Origin: Pseudoduganella flava
GTDB lineage: Bacteria; Pseudomonadota; Gammaproteobacteria; Burkholderiales; Burkholderiaceae_D
Length of the DNA: 64,000 nucleotides
Assembly: GCF_007830495.1 (NCBI RefSeq)
Contig: NZ_VLKW01000001.1
Span: 919,912 to 983,911, forward strand
Reading direction: 5' to 3'
Positions 32,484 through 42,454 of the stretch are shown piece after piece (the stretch's first letter is position 1; every line of letters starts with the position of its first letter). Position numbers and translations under genes: made by a program. The notes beneath the pieces were generated by a model, which was given only the letters and a program-made list of their open reading frames with translations, was not told where the DNA came from and ran no database searches.

Positions 32484-33629
32484 ATGACCGAACCCACGTT
32501 CAAGCCCAAGAAATCCGTCGCGCTGTCCGGTGTCGCCGCCGGCAACACCGCGCTGTGCTCCGTCGGCAAGACGGGCAACGACCTGCACTACCGCGGCTAC
32601 GACATCCTGGACATCGCCGATACCTGCGAGTTCGAGGAGATCGCCTACCTGCTGGTGCACGGCAAGCTGCCGACGGCCGGCGAACTGAAAGGCTACAAGG
32701 CCAAGCTGAAGTCGCTGCGCGGGCTGCCGCAGGCCGTCAAGCTGGCGCTGGAAGCCATCCCGGCCGGCGCCCACCCGATGGACGTGATGCGCACCGGCGC
32801 CTCCGTGCTCGGGTGCGTGCTGCCGGAGAAGGACGACCACAACCTGGCCGGCGCGCGCGACATCGCCGACCGCCTGATGGCGTCGTTCGGCTCGATGCTG
32901 CTGTATTGGTACCACTACAGCCACGCGGGCCGCCGCATCGACGTGGAAACGGACGACGACTCAATCGGCGGCCACTTCCTGCACCTGCTGCACGGCGCGC
33001 CGCCGTCCGAGTCGTGGGTGAAGGCGATGCATACGTCGCTGATCCTGTATGCCGAACACGAGTTCAACGCATCCACGTTCACGTCGCGCGTCATTGCCGG
33101 CACCGGCTCGGACATCTACTCGGCCATCACGGGCGCGATCGGTGCGCTGCGCGGGCCGAAGCACGGCGGCGCCAACGAGGTGGCGCTCGACATCCAGAAG
33201 CGCTACGAGAATGCCGACGAGGCGGAAAGCGACATCCGCGCGCGGGTGGCCAACAAGGAAGTGGTGATCGGCTTCGGCCATCCCGTCTACACGGTTTCCG
33301 ACCCGCGCAACAAGGTCATCAAGGAAGTGGCGCGCACGCTGTCGCAGGAAGCCGGCTCGATGAAGATGTTCGACATCGCCGAGCGCCTCGAGTCCGTGAT
33401 GTGGGAAGTGAAGAAGATGTTCCCGAACCTGGACTGGTTCTCCGCCGTGTCGTACCACATGATGGGCGTGCCGACGGCGATGTTCACGCCGCTGTTCGTC
33501 ATCTCGCGCACCTCGGGCTGGGCCGCGCACATCATCGAGCAGCGCATCGACAACAAGATCATCCGCCCCAGCGCCAACTACGTCGGGCCGGAAGACCTGC
33601 AATTCGTACCGATCCAGGACCGGAAGTAA
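32484..33629 (+). CDS. prpC: 2-methylcitrate synthase
   Basis: 381 residues, citrate synthase fold of the short bacterial type. It begins [33 protein letters not shown], with [11 protein letters not shown] (catalytic His), [16 protein letters not shown] (second His) and [14 protein letters not shown] (catalytic Asp nearby). It condenses propionyl-CoA with oxaloacetate. Operon position between prpB and acnD separates it from housekeeping citrate synthase. Confidence 0.96.
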   Translation: MTEPTFKPKKSVALSGVAAGNTALCSVGKTGNDLHYRGYDILDIADTCEFEEIAYLLVHGKLPTAGELKGYKAKLKSLRGLPQAVKLALEAIPAGAHPMDVMRTGASVLGCVLPEKDDHNLAGARDIADRLMASFGSMLLYWYHYSHAGRRIDVETDDDSIGGHFLHLLHGAPPSESWVKAMHTSLILYAEHEFNASTFTSRVIAGTGSDIYSAITGAIGALRGPKHGGANEVALDIQKRYENADEAESDIRARVANKEVVIGFGHPVYTVSDPRNKVIKEVARTLSQEAGSMKMFDIAERLESVMWEVKKMFPNLDWFSAVSYHMMGVPTAMFTPLFVISRTSGWAAHIIEQRIDNKIIRPSANYVGPEDLQFVPIQDRK

Positions 33630-33638
33630 GGAAACACC

Positions 33639-36251
33639 GTGACCACACCAATGAACACCGCGTACCGGAAGAACCTGCCCGGTACGAGCCTCGATTACTT
33701 CGATGCGCGGGCCGCCGTCGACGCGATCGAGCCGGGCACCTACGACAGGCTGCCGTACACGTCGCGCGTGCTGGCCGAGAACCTGTGCCGGCGCTGCGAC
33801 AGCACTCAGCTGACCGCCTCGCTGCAACAGCTTATCCAGCGCAAGCGTGACCTGGACTTCCCGTGGTTCCCCGCCCGCGTCGTCTGCCACGACATCCTCG
33901 GCCAGACCGCGCTGGTCGACCTGGCGGGCCTGCGCGATGCGATCGCCGAGCAGGGCGGCGATCCGGCACTGGTCAACCCCGTGGTGCCGACGCAGCTGGT
34001 CGTCGACCACTCGCTGGCCGTCGAATGCGGCGGCTTCGATCCCGATGCGTTCGCGAAAAACCGCGCCATCGAGGAGCGCCGCAACGAAGACCGCTTCCAC
34101 TTCATCGACTGGACGAAGAAGGCGTTCCGCAACGTCGACGTGATCCCGCCGGGGAACGGCATCCTGCACCAGATTAACCTGGAGCGGATGTCGCCGGTGA
34201 TCCAGGTCGACGGCGGCGTCGCGTACCCCGACACGCTGGTCGGCACCGACTCGCACACGCCGATGGTCGATGCGCTGGGTGTCATCGCGATCGGCGTCGG
34301 CGGCCTGGAAGCGGAAACGGTGATGCTGGGCCGCGCCTCGTGGATGCGGCTGCCCGACATCGTCGGCGTTGAGCTGACGGGCAAGCCGCGCCCCGGCATC
34401 ACGGCCACCGACATCGTGCTGGCGCTGACGGAATTCCTGCGCAAGGAAAAAGTCGTGTCGGCGTGGCTGGAGTTTTACGGCAGCGGCGCCGCCGCGCTGA
34501 CGCTGGGCGACCGCGCGACGATCTCGAACATGGCACCGGAATTCGGCGCCACCGCGGCGATGTTCTCCATCGACGAGCAGACGCTGCGCTACCTGCGCCT
34601 GACGGGCCGGGAGGACGAGCAGGTCGCGCTGGTGGAGCTGTATGCGAAACAGGCCGGCCTGTGGGCCGACAGCCTCGTGCAGGCGGAATACGAGCGCGTG
34701 CTGCGCTTCGACCTGTCCACCGTCGTGCGCAACATCGCCGGGCCGTCCAACCCGCACAAGCGCGTGCCGACCTCGGAGCTGGCCGCGCGCGGCATCGCCG
34801 GCGTCGTCGAGAACGAGCCGGGCAAGATGCCCGATGGGGCCGTGATCATCGCGGCGATCACGAGCTGCACGAATACGAACAATCCGCGCAACATGATCGC
34901 CGCGGGCCTGCTGGCGCGGAACGCCAACAGGTACGGGCTGCTGCGTAAGCCTTGGGTGAAAAGCTCGCTGGCACCCGGCTCGAAAGCCGTCACCTTGTAC
35001 CTGGAGGAAGCGGGGCTGCTGCCGGAACTGGAGCGGCTGGGCTTTGGCGTCGTCGCCTACGCGTGCACGTCCTGCAACGGCATGTCCGGCGCGCTCGACC
35101 CCGCGATCCAGCAGGAGATCGTCGAACGCGACCTGTACGCGACGGCCGTCCTGTCCGGCAACCGCAACTTCGACGGGCGGATCCACCCGTATGCGCAGCA
35201 GGCGTTCCTGGCCTCGCCGCCGCTCGTCGTCGCGTATGCGATCGCGGGCACGATCCGCTTCGACATCGAAAAGGATGCGCTGGGGTTCACGCCGGACGGC
35301 AAGCCGATCACGTTGCAGGACCTGTGGCCGAGCGACGAGGAGATCGACGCGATCGTGGCCGCCAGCGTGAAGCCGGACCATTTCCGCAAGGTGTACATCC
35401 CGATGTTCGCGCGCGAGGCCGACACGGGCGGCACCGTCAGCCCGCTGTACGACTGGCGCCCGCAAAGCACGTACATCCGCCGCCCGCCGTATTGGGAAGG
35501 CGCGCTGGCCGGCGCCCGGACGCTGACGGGCATGCGCCCACTTGCTGTCCTGGGCGACAACATCACGACGGACCACCTGTCGCCGTCGAACGCGATCCTG
35601 CCCGACAGCGCGGCCGGCGAATACCTGGCGAAGATGGGCTTGCCGGAAGAGGATTTCAACTCGTACGCGACGCACCGCGGCGACCACCTGACGGCGCAAC
35701 GCGCCACGTTCGCCAACCCCACGCTGAAGAACGAGATGGTCGTCGTCGACGGCAAGGTGAAGGCAGGTTCGCTGGCACGCATCGAGCCCGATGGGAAGAT
35801 CACGCGCATGTGGGAAGCGATCGAGACGTACATGGAGCGCAAGCAGCCGCTGCTCGTCATCGCCGGCGCCGATTACGGCCAGGGCTCGTCGCGCGACTGG
35901 GCCGCGAAGGGCGTGCGGCTGGCGGGCGTGGAGGCGATCGTGGCCGAAGGGTTCGAGCGCATCCACCGCACCAACCTCGTCGGCATGGGCGTGCTGCCGC
36001 TCGAATTCACGGGCGGGATCAACCGGCTGACCTTGGGCCTTGACGGCACCGAGACGTACGACGTGGTCGGCGAGCGCACGCCGCGCGCGATGCTGACGCT
36101 GGTGATCCACCGCGCCAATGGCGCGAGCGTGACGGTGCCGGTACTGTGCCGGCTCGACACGGCCGAGGAAGTGGCGATCTACGAGGCGGGTGGCGTACTG
36201 CAGCGCTTTGCGCAGGACTTCCTCGCTGCCACCACCGCGAGGGCGGCATGA
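33639..36251 (+). CDS. acnD: Fe/S-dependent 2-methylcitrate dehydratase AcnD
   Basis: 870 residues, aconitase family. [4Fe-4S] ligands are Cys410 (ITSCTNTNNP), Cys476 and Cys479 (ACTSCNGMSG). It dehydrates 2-methylcitrate to the trans isomer of 2-methylaconitate, which needs PrpF next. This AcnD-PrpF pair replaces PrpD, which is absent here. GTG start with AAGGAA upstream; an ATG four codons in is an alternative. Overlaps prpF by ATGA. Confidence 0.95.
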   Translation: MTTPMNTAYRKNLPGTSLDYFDARAAVDAIEPGTYDRLPYTSRVLAENLCRRCDSTQLTASLQQLIQRKRDLDFPWFPARVVCHDILGQTALVDLAGLRDAIAEQGGDPALVNPVVPTQLVVDHSLAVECGGFDPDAFAKNRAIEERRNEDRFHFIDWTKKAFRNVDVIPPGNGILHQINLERMSPVIQVDGGVAYPDTLVGTDSHTPMVDALGVIAIGVGGLEAETVMLGRASWMRLPDIVGVELTGKPRPGITATDIVLALTEFLRKEKVVSAWLEFYGSGAAALTLGDRATISNMAPEFGATAAMFSIDEQTLRYLRLTGREDEQVALVELYAKQAGLWADSLVQAEYERVLRFDLSTVVRNIAGPSNPHKRVPTSELAARGIAGVVENEPGKMPDGAVIIAAITSCTNTNNPRNMIAAGLLARNANRYGLLRKPWVKSSLAPGSKAVTLYLEEAGLLPELERLGFGVVAYACTSCNGMSGALDPAIQQEIVERDLYATAVLSGNRNFDGRIHPYAQQAFLASPPLVVAYAIAGTIRFDIEKDALGFTPDGKPITLQDLWPSDEEIDAIVAASVKPDHFRKVYIPMFAREADTGGTVSPLYDWRPQSTYIRRPPYWEGALAGARTLTGMRPLAVLGDNITTDHLSPSNAILPDSAAGEYLAKMGLPEEDFNSYATHRGDHLTAQRATFANPTLKNEMVVVDGKVKAGSLARIEPDGKITRMWEAIETYMERKQPLLVIAGADYGQGSSRDWAAKGVRLAGVEAIVAEGFERIHRTNLVGMGVLPLEFTGGINRLTLGLDGTETYDVVGERTPRAMLTLVIHRANGASVTVPVLCRLDTAEEVAIYEAGGVLQRFAQDFLAATTARAA

Positions 36252-37441
36252 CGGCCCCGCAGATCAGGATCCCCGCCACGTACATGCGCGGCGGCACCAG
36301 CAAGGGCGTGTTCTTCCGGCTGCAGGATTTGCCGGAAGCGGCCCGCGTGCCGGGCACCGCGCGCGATGCGCTGCTGCTGCGCGTGATCGGCAGCCCGGAC
36401 CCGTACGGCAAGCAGATCGACGGCATGGGCGGCGCCACGTCGAGCACCAGCAAGACGGTGATCGTGGCACCGAGCACGCGGCCGCATCACGATGTCGACT
36501 ACCTGTTCGGTCAGGTCGGCATCGACAAGCCGTTCGTCGACTGGAGCGGTAATTGCGGCAACCTGTCCGCCGCCGTCGGCCCGTTCGCGATCGCCAATGG
36601 CATAGTGGACCCGGAGCGCGTGCCGCGCGACGGCCTCGCGGTGGTGCGGATCTGGCAGGCCAATATCGGCAAGACGATCATCGCGCACGTGCCGATGGCA
36701 AACGGCGAGGTGCAGGAGACGGGCGACTTCGAGCTCGATGGCGTCACGTTCCCGGCCGCGGAGGTGCAGCTGGAGTTCATGGACCCGGCCGCCGAGGAAC
36801 CGGGTGAGGGCGGCGGTGGGGCGATGTTCCCGACCGGGCGCCTGGTCGACGAACTCGACGTGCCGGGCGTGGGCACGTTGCGCGCGACGATGATCAACGC
36901 GGGCATCCCGACGATCTTTGTCGAAGCCAGTGCCATCGGCTACACGGGCACCGAGCTGCAGGAGGCGATCAACGGCGATGCGCAGGCGCTGGCGAAGTTC
37001 GAAGCGATCCGCGCGCACGGCGCCGTGCGCATGGGCCTGATCGGCCACGTCGACGAGGCGGCCCGGCGGCAGCACACGCCGAAGGTGGCGTTCGTCGCGC
37101 CGCCTGCCAGCTACACGGCGTCCAGCGGCAAAGTGGTGCGACAGGAAGATATCGACCTGCTGGTGCGCGCACTGTCGATGGGCAAGCTGCACCACGCGAT
37201 GATGGGCACGGCGGCCGTGGCGATCGGCACGGCGGCGGCGATTCCCGGCACGCTCGTCAACGCGGCGGCCGGCGGCGGCGTGCGCACCGCGGTGCGTTTC
37301 GGCCACCCGTCCGGCACGCTGCGCGTCGGTGCCGAAGCGGCCCAGGTGGACGGCACCTGGACCGTCACGAAGGCGATCATGAGCCGCAGCGCGCGCGTGC
37401 TGATGGAAGGCCAGGTCAGGGTGCCGGGCGACGCGTTCTGA
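36248..37441 (+). CDS. prpF: 2-methylaconitate cis-trans isomerase PrpF
   Basis: 397 residues. Family signatures: RIPATYMRGGTSKGVFF, DGMGGATSSTSKTVIV, DWSGNCGNLSAAVGPFAI. The diaminopimelate-epimerase-like fold isomerises trans-2-methylaconitate to the cis form after AcnD. Start overlaps the acnD stop, fixing the ATG. Last gene of the prp operon, followed by a terminator. Confidence 0.96.
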   Translation: MTAPQIRIPATYMRGGTSKGVFFRLQDLPEAARVPGTARDALLLRVIGSPDPYGKQIDGMGGATSSTSKTVIVAPSTRPHHDVDYLFGQVGIDKPFVDWSGNCGNLSAAVGPFAIANGIVDPERVPRDGLAVVRIWQANIGKTIIAHVPMANGEVQETGDFELDGVTFPAAEVQLEFMDPAAEEPGEGGGGAMFPTGRLVDELDVPGVGTLRATMINAGIPTIFVEASAIGYTGTELQEAINGDAQALAKFEAIRAHGAVRMGLIGHVDEAARRQHTPKVAFVAPPASYTASSGKVVRQEDIDLLVRALSMGKLHHAMMGTAAVAIGTAAAIPGTLVNAAAGGGVRTAVRFGHPSGTLRVGAEAAQVDGTWTVTKAIMSRSARVLMEGQVRVPGDAF

Positions 37442-37479
37442 CCTGACGCCGCGTCCGCGCGCGGATCGACTGTTGTATC

Positions 37480-37512
37480 GAAGCCCGGCCCTGCCGGGCT
37501 TCTTTGCTTTGC
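37480..37512 (+). terminator. Terminator of the prp operon
   Basis: GAAGCCCGGC (37480-37489) and GCCGGGCTTC (37493-37502) form a perfect ten-pair stem with a 3-base loop, followed by a short T-rich tract. Confidence 0.85.
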
Positions 37513-37600
37513 GTGTGGCTATTGCAAGGCGCCTGGTTTATGATCGGCCGAGGCTGCCAAGAGTTGCTAAAGAGCAGCTATCGTTGCTGATAATAATGAC

Positions 37601-40600
37601 ATGAACCAAGCTTCCACGAATACCGACCTGATCGCCGAAGCGCTGGCGCTGATCGGCATGCCCGGCTGTGCCTGCGATGGCGACGGCATCGTCATCGCCG
37701 CCAATGCCGAACTGGAGGCACTGCTGGCGCGCGACCCGCGCGGCATGGCGCTCCATGCGCTGTTGGCGCGCCACCTGCGCGCGGCAGGTGCGCAGGCGCT
37801 GGCCGCCGCACTGGCGGCAGGCGGCACCGCAACGGCGTGGGAAAGCTGCGTGGCCGCGGCGGGCGGACGCTACGTGGCCGTGCAGGTCACCGTCAAGCCG
37901 CTGCCGCCGGCATATGGCGCGGGCGGCGCGACCGTGCTGTTCCACGACATCAGCACCGTCGAGCGCGACCAGCGCGCGCTGCGCAAGGCGCTGCTGGAGC
38001 AGCAGGCGATCCTCGACAACGCGGCGGTCGGCATCATCTTCAGCAAGAACGATCACATCCAGGAATGCAATATGCGCGCGGCCGAGATGTTCGGCTACGA
38101 CCGCGCGGCGATGGAGGGCCGGCCCAGCGTGATGCTGTATCCGGACGCCGAACACTTCGACGACCTGCGTGCGCAATGGATGCCCGTCTTGGGCCAGGGG
38201 CGTTCGGTGACGCTCGAGACGCCGATGAAGCGCGGCGACGGCACGCTGTTCTGGTGCCGCGCGCACGGCCGCGCGGTCGATCCGGCCGACGAGGCGGAAG
38301 GCATGGTGTGGATCGTCGAGGACACCAGCGAACAGCGGGCCGCCAGCGAAGCGACCCGCAAGCTGCTGCTGGAACAGCAGGCGATCCTCGACAACGCGTC
38401 GGTCGGCATCCTGTTCACGAAAAACCAGTACGTGCTGTCCTGTAACCCGCGCATCGGGACCATGTTCGGTTATGCGCCGGAAGAGATGATCGGCATGCAT
38501 GCGGGGGCCGTGTTCCCGACGCCCGACGTGTACCGCGAGTTCGGCCGCGAAGCGGGCCCGGTGCTGGCGGGCGGCCAGCCGTTCGAGAAAAAGGAGTTCC
38601 AGTTCCAGCGCAAGGACGGCACGCTGTTCTGGTGCCGGGTGCGCGCCAAGGCCGTCGACCAGGAGCACAACGACGGCGGCACGATCTGGATCCTGGAAGA
38701 CGTGACGCTGTCGCGCCAGAACCAGATGGAGATCGAGGCGCTGATGAACAACGCGTCGATCAGTATCCTGTTCACGCGCAACCGCGTCATCACCCGCTAC
38801 AACCGCGGCTTCGCCGAGATGTTCCGCTACGCGGGCGACGAGGCGCTGGGCATGCCGGGCCAGGCCCTGTATCCGTCGCTGGCGGCCTACGAGGCGCTGG
38901 GCGCGCAGGCGTCGCCGCTGCTGTCCGTCGCCAGGCCGTTCCACACCGAGGTCGAGCTGCGCCGCAAGGACGACACGACGTTCTGGGGCCAGCTGATCGC
39001 CTACGTCGTCAATCCGGACGCGCCGGATCAGGGCACGATCTGGATCGTCGAGGACCGCACCGAGCACAAGGCCGCCGAGGAATCGCTGCGTAACGCGCTG
39101 CTGGAAAACCAGGCGATCCTGGACAGCGCGGTGCTGGGCATTTCCGTCGTCGAACGGGGGCTGAATTGCCGCTGCAACGCGAAGATGGAAGAGTTGTTCG
39201 GCTATGCGCCGGGCGAGTTGTGCGGCATTCCGATCCACGTGCTGTATCCCGACCGGGATGCGTGGGAGGCGGCGCGGCGCGAGACGTCGGCGGACTTCCG
39301 CGCGGGCCGCGTCAGTTCGGCCGAGCACCAGCTGGTGCGCAAGGACGGCAGCAAATTCTGGGCGCGGCTGTCCGGCCGTCCCTTCGACTGGAACCAGCCG
39401 AAGGGACGCACCGTATGGATGATCGACGACGTGACGGCGCGGCGCGAGGCCGCCGAAGCGGTGCGCCGGGCCCGCGACGAGCTCGAGGTCCGCGTGCTGG
39501 AGCGCACCGCGGAGCTGGCCGGCGCGAACGCGATGCTGCAGGGCGAGATCGTCGAGCGGCGCCAGGCCGAGGCGCGGGTGCACCACATGGCCTATCACGA
39601 CAGCCTGACAGGCTTGCCGAACCGCGCACTGCTGGCGGACCGGCTGGAGCGCGCCGTGCTGGCGGCCCAGCGCACCGGGCGGCGCCTGGCCGTGATGTTC
39701 CTCGACCTCGACCGCTTCAAGACGATCAACGACTCGCTGGGTCACATGACGGGCGACGCGCTGCTGAAGGAAGTGGCGGGTCGGCTGTGTCGCGCCGTGC
39801 GCGCCAGCGATACGGTGGCGCGGCTGGGCGGCGACGAGTTCGTCGTGCTGGCGCCGCACATCCACGACAACGACGAGGGGGCGCACGTGGCGCAGAAGAT
39901 CATCGATGCGCTGGCGCTGCCGTTCCCGCTGGACGGTCACACGCTGCACATCACGCCGTCGATCGGCATCTGCGTCTGCCCGGACGACGGTGCGGACGTC
40001 GACACGCTGATGCGCCATGCCGACGCGGCGATGTACCACGCCAAGGCGGCCGGCCGCAACAACTACCAGTTCTTCACGCAGAAGATGAATTCGGCGGCTT
40101 CGTACCTGGAGCTGGAAAGCGGCTTGCGCAGCGCGCTGGCGCAGAGCCAGTTCGAGCTGCACTACCAGCCGATCATCGACACCAGCACGCGCAAGCTGCA
40201 TTCGCTGGAGGTGCTGCTGCGCTGGCGCAAGCCGGACTGCGGCCTGATCGGGCCGGACAAGTTCATCCCGATCATCGAAGAGAACGGCCTGATCGTGCCG
40301 ATCGGCGAATGGGTGATCCGCCGCGCCTGCGAGCAGAGCATGGAATGGAAGCGGCAGGGCCTGCAGCCGGTGCCGCTGGCCGTGAACCTGTCGCCGCGCC
40401 AGTTCATGCACCGCGGCCTGGTGCCGGCGATCCGCCGCATCCTCGACGACACGGGCATCGATCCGGCGCTGCTGGAGTTCGAGATCACGGAGACGGCGCT
40501 GATGCAGCATGGCGAGCAGACGCTCGACATCCTCGGGCAGATCAACGCGATGGGCATCCGCCTGTCGATCGACGATTTCGGCACCGGCTATTCCAGCCTC

Positions 40601-40873
40601 GCCTACCTGAAGCGCTTCCCCGTCAAGAAGATCAAGATCGACCGCGCGTTCATCAAGGACCTGGAGAAAAGCGCCGAGGACAGGGCGATCGTCGCGGCCA
40701 TCATCGCGCTGTCGGACAGCCTGCAGCTGTCCGTCGTGGCCGAGGGCGTCGAGACGGAAGGGCACTACGAACTGCTGCAGCAGCAAGGCTGCCGCTTCGC
40801 GCAAGGCTACCTGTTCTCGCAGCCGGTGCCGCGGGCGAACGCCCAGAACATGCTGGAGCGCTCCGACCCATAA
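37601..40873 (+). CDS. Five-PAS GGDEF-EAL (EVL variant) c-di-GMP enzyme
   Basis: 1090 residues, no membrane segment, so probably cytoplasmic. Five PAS domains run about 5-120, 125-245, 250-375, 380-495 and 500-620; PAS2 and PAS3 each start LLEQQAILDNA(A/S)VGI, and PAS5 begins with a close variant, LLENQAILDSAVLGI. A short coiled coil (about 625-665) leads to GGDEF (intact GGDEF at 743-747), then EAL. The EAL signature is EVL at 870-872 (SLEVLLRW); DDFGTGYSSLAYLKRFPVKKIKID and the VAEGVET end are intact. The enzyme may make, degrade or only sense c-di-GMP. No strong ribosome-binding site is visible before the ATG. Confidence 0.93.
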   Translation: MNQASTNTDLIAEALALIGMPGCACDGDGIVIAANAELEALLARDPRGMALHALLARHLRAAGAQALAAALAAGGTATAWESCVAAAGGRYVAVQVTVKPLPPAYGAGGATVLFHDISTVERDQRALRKALLEQQAILDNAAVGIIFSKNDHIQECNMRAAEMFGYDRAAMEGRPSVMLYPDAEHFDDLRAQWMPVLGQGRSVTLETPMKRGDGTLFWCRAHGRAVDPADEAEGMVWIVEDTSEQRAASEATRKLLLEQQAILDNASVGILFTKNQYVLSCNPRIGTMFGYAPEEMIGMHAGAVFPTPDVYREFGREAGPVLAGGQPFEKKEFQFQRKDGTLFWCRVRAKAVDQEHNDGGTIWILEDVTLSRQNQMEIEALMNNASISILFTRNRVITRYNRGFAEMFRYAGDEALGMPGQALYPSLAAYEALGAQASPLLSVARPFHTEVELRRKDDTTFWGQLIAYVVNPDAPDQGTIWIVEDRTEHKAAEESLRNALLENQAILDSAVLGISVVERGLNCRCNAKMEELFGYAPGELCGIPIHVLYPDRDAWEAARRETSADFRAGRVSSAEHQLVRKDGSKFWARLSGRPFDWNQPKGRTVWMIDDVTARREAAEAVRRARDELEVRVLERTAELAGANAMLQGEIVERRQAEARVHHMAYHDSLTGLPNRALLADRLERAVLAAQRTGRRLAVMFLDLDRFKTINDSLGHMTGDALLKEVAGRLCRAVRASDTVARLGGDEFVVLAPHIHDNDEGAHVAQKIIDALALPFPLDGHTLHITPSIGICVCPDDGADVDTLMRHADAAMYHAKAAGRNNYQFFTQKMNSAASYLELESGLRSALAQSQFELHYQPIIDTSTRKLHSLEVLLRWRKPDCGLIGPDKFIPIIEENGLIVPIGEWVIRRACEQSMEWKRQGLQPVPLAVNLSPRQFMHRGLVPAIRRILDDTGIDPALLEFEITETALMQHGEQTLDILGQINAMGIRLSIDDFGTGYSSLAYLKRFPVKKIKIDRAFIKDLEKSAEDRAIVAAIIALSDSLQLSVVAEGVETEGHYELLQQQGCRFAQGYLFSQPVPRANAQNMLERSDP

Positions 40874-40891
40874 CCGGGCAATCCGGCGGGG

Positions 40892-41656
40892 TCAGCCCAG
40901 CGTCGCGATCACGGGGGTGTGATCGGACGGCTGCTGCCACTTGCGCGGTGCGCGGTCGATCACGCAGGCCGTGCAACGCGCCACCAGCGGCGCCGCCAGC
41001 AGGATGTGGTCGATGCGCAGGCCCTGGTTCTTCTGGAACCGCAGCATCCGGTAATCCCACCAACTGTACGTCTTCTCGGGCTGCTCGAACAGGCGGAATG
41101 AATCCGTCAGGCCGACCTCCAGCAGCGCCTGGAAGGCCGCCCGCTCGCGCGGCGACACGTGTACCTCGCCTTCCCACACGGCGGGATCGTGCACGTCGCG
41201 GTCTTCCGGTGCCACGTTGTAGTCGCCCAGCACCGCGAGGTTCGGATTGGCCGCGAGTTCGCTCGCCAGCCATTCCTTGAAGGCCTGCATCCAGGCCAGC
41301 TTGTAGACGTACTTGTCGGAGTCGACGGCCTGGCCGTTCGGCACGTAGGCGCAGACGACGCGGATGCCGTCGATCGTCGCGGCCAGGATGCGCTGCTGGT
41401 CGTCGGGATACAATGGATTGTTACGCACGACGTCCGTCATCGGCAGGCGCGACAGGATGGCGACGCCGTTATAAGTCTTTTGGCCGGAAAACTCCACATA
41501 GTAGCCGGCCGCTTCGATCGCTGCCTTCGGGAATTTATCGTCTGTTAATTTCGTTTCCTGAATGCATATTACGTCGACGGGATTTTCCTCCAGCCACTTC
41601 AACAGGTGGGGCAGGCGGACATTCAGGGAATTGACGTTCCAAGTGGCAAGCTTCAT
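40892..41656 (-). CDS. xthA: Exodeoxyribonuclease III
   Basis: 254 residues, endonuclease/exonuclease/phosphatase fold. MKLATWNVNSLNVRLPHLLKWL, IQETKLTDDKFP (metal-binding Glu), GDYNVAPEDRDVHDP and the C-terminal LRIDHILL / SDHTPV with the catalytic His. It repairs abasic sites and 3' blocks in DNA. It is convergent with the GGDEF-EAL gene, 18 bases apart. Confidence 0.96.
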   Translation of the reverse strand: MKLATWNVNSLNVRLPHLLKWLEENPVDVICIQETKLTDDKFPKAAIEAAGYYVEFSGQKTYNGVAILSRLPMTDVVRNNPLYPDDQQRILAATIDGIRVVCAYVPNGQAVDSDKYVYKLAWMQAFKEWLASELAANPNLAVLGDYNVAPEDRDVHDPAVWEGEVHVSPRERAAFQALLEVGLTDSFRLFEQPEKTYSWWDYRMLRFQKNQGLRIDHILLAAPLVARCTACVIDRAPRKWQQPSDHTPVIATLG

Positions 41657-42075
41657 AGTGGTCCTTGTGGTATGACGCGGCGAATATTACCCCAACAAAG
41701 CCGCAACGAGTGCACCACAAGTTGCCAAAACCGAATACAATGTACGAACAATCAATTGCAATTCTTCAGCATTGCATATAACAAGACTACTCTCAGACGC
41801 AATTTCTGTTGCAAAGTGCGACCATCGTTAAAAACCATTGCCGTTTTAGCCTCATTGTTATCATAATAGTACCAGAATTCGATTAACGTTCGCGTCAAAG
41901 GGCAATATACTTAGCGTGTTCGTCATCGGACGGCTCCCGCCCAGCTTGGTTCGACCAGGCGTCATCGGCGCAACAACATTGCAAAAAAGATTTACCGGTG
42001 ATGTTGTCTTGCGTCAATAAGTGGTACTATTGAGAAATATCGGTTTAACGTGCAAAGCATTTGTAAAGGAAGAAA
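41657..42075. other. 419-base AT-rich intergenic region
   Basis: Markedly richer in A and T than the rest of the window, especially about 41700-41890. It must hold the divergent promoters of xthA and the gene at 42076. I find no convincing -35/-10 pair, tRNA or terminator. A short repeat CGTCATCGG occurs near 41922 and 41960. A long A/T-rich region like this could hide a small RNA or a binding site for a nucleoid protein, but nothing specific is visible. Confidence 0.5.
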
Positions 42076-42447
42076 ATGCGATCTGCATTCGAAGCATGGG
42101 CTCAGAAGGACGGACATATCGTCCGTCGCCGCGAAGACAAACCAGAAGAGTATCTGGTCTACGAAACGCAGCGCCGCTGGCTGATCTGGCAGGCGGCGCT
42201 GGAACACGGCAAATCGCCGACCGGCCGCAAGTCGGTTGTGAAAGAGGCCAGTGAGAAGAGCGCCCGCACCGCGCAGCGTCCCGCCGTCATCGCGGCGGAC
42301 GAGGCGGCAGTGCGCACCCAGGTGCTCAACGAAGTGCTGGATGCGTTCACGGCACTGAAGAGCAGGGACAACACGGCCATGGACGACATCATGCATGTCA
42401 TCCAGGGGTTGAAGCAGAAGCAGCAGTCCGCCAAGGCCGGCGACTGA
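42076..42447 (+). CDS. Hypothetical protein, 123 residues
   Basis: Soluble, charged, mostly helical. The N-terminal half has SAFEAWAQKDGHIVRRRED and QRRWLIWQAALEHG; the C-terminal half is a helix rich in Lys, Gln and Asp (NEVLDAFTALKSRDNTAMDDIMHVIQGLKQKQQ). No family is recognised. AAGGAAG upstream of the ATG supports translation, and the lower GC of the first codons and the long AT-rich upstream region set it off from its neighbours. The lipoprotein gene follows after only a few bases. Confidence 0.75.
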   Translation: MRSAFEAWAQKDGHIVRRREDKPEEYLVYETQRRWLIWQAALEHGKSPTGRKSVVKEASEKSARTAQRPAVIAADEAAVRTQVLNEVLDAFTALKSRDNTAMDDIMHVIQGLKQKQQSAKAGD

Positions 42448-42454
42448 TCGCTTG

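Noticed and set aside
32961..36110. A 1049-codon antisense frame over prpC-acnD
   Set aside because: It spans two recognised genes on the other strand and has no recognisable domain.
37538..40804. A 1088-codon open frame antisense to the GGDEF-EAL gene
   Set aside because: Long antisense frames are common at this GC content. It is His/Arg/Gln-rich with no domain, and the plus-strand frame has clear PAS, GGDEF and EAL domains.
41606..41866. 86-codon frame in the AT-rich gap
   Set aside because: It overlaps the start of xthA, lacks a ribosome-binding site and has no domain-like pattern; not called as a gene.
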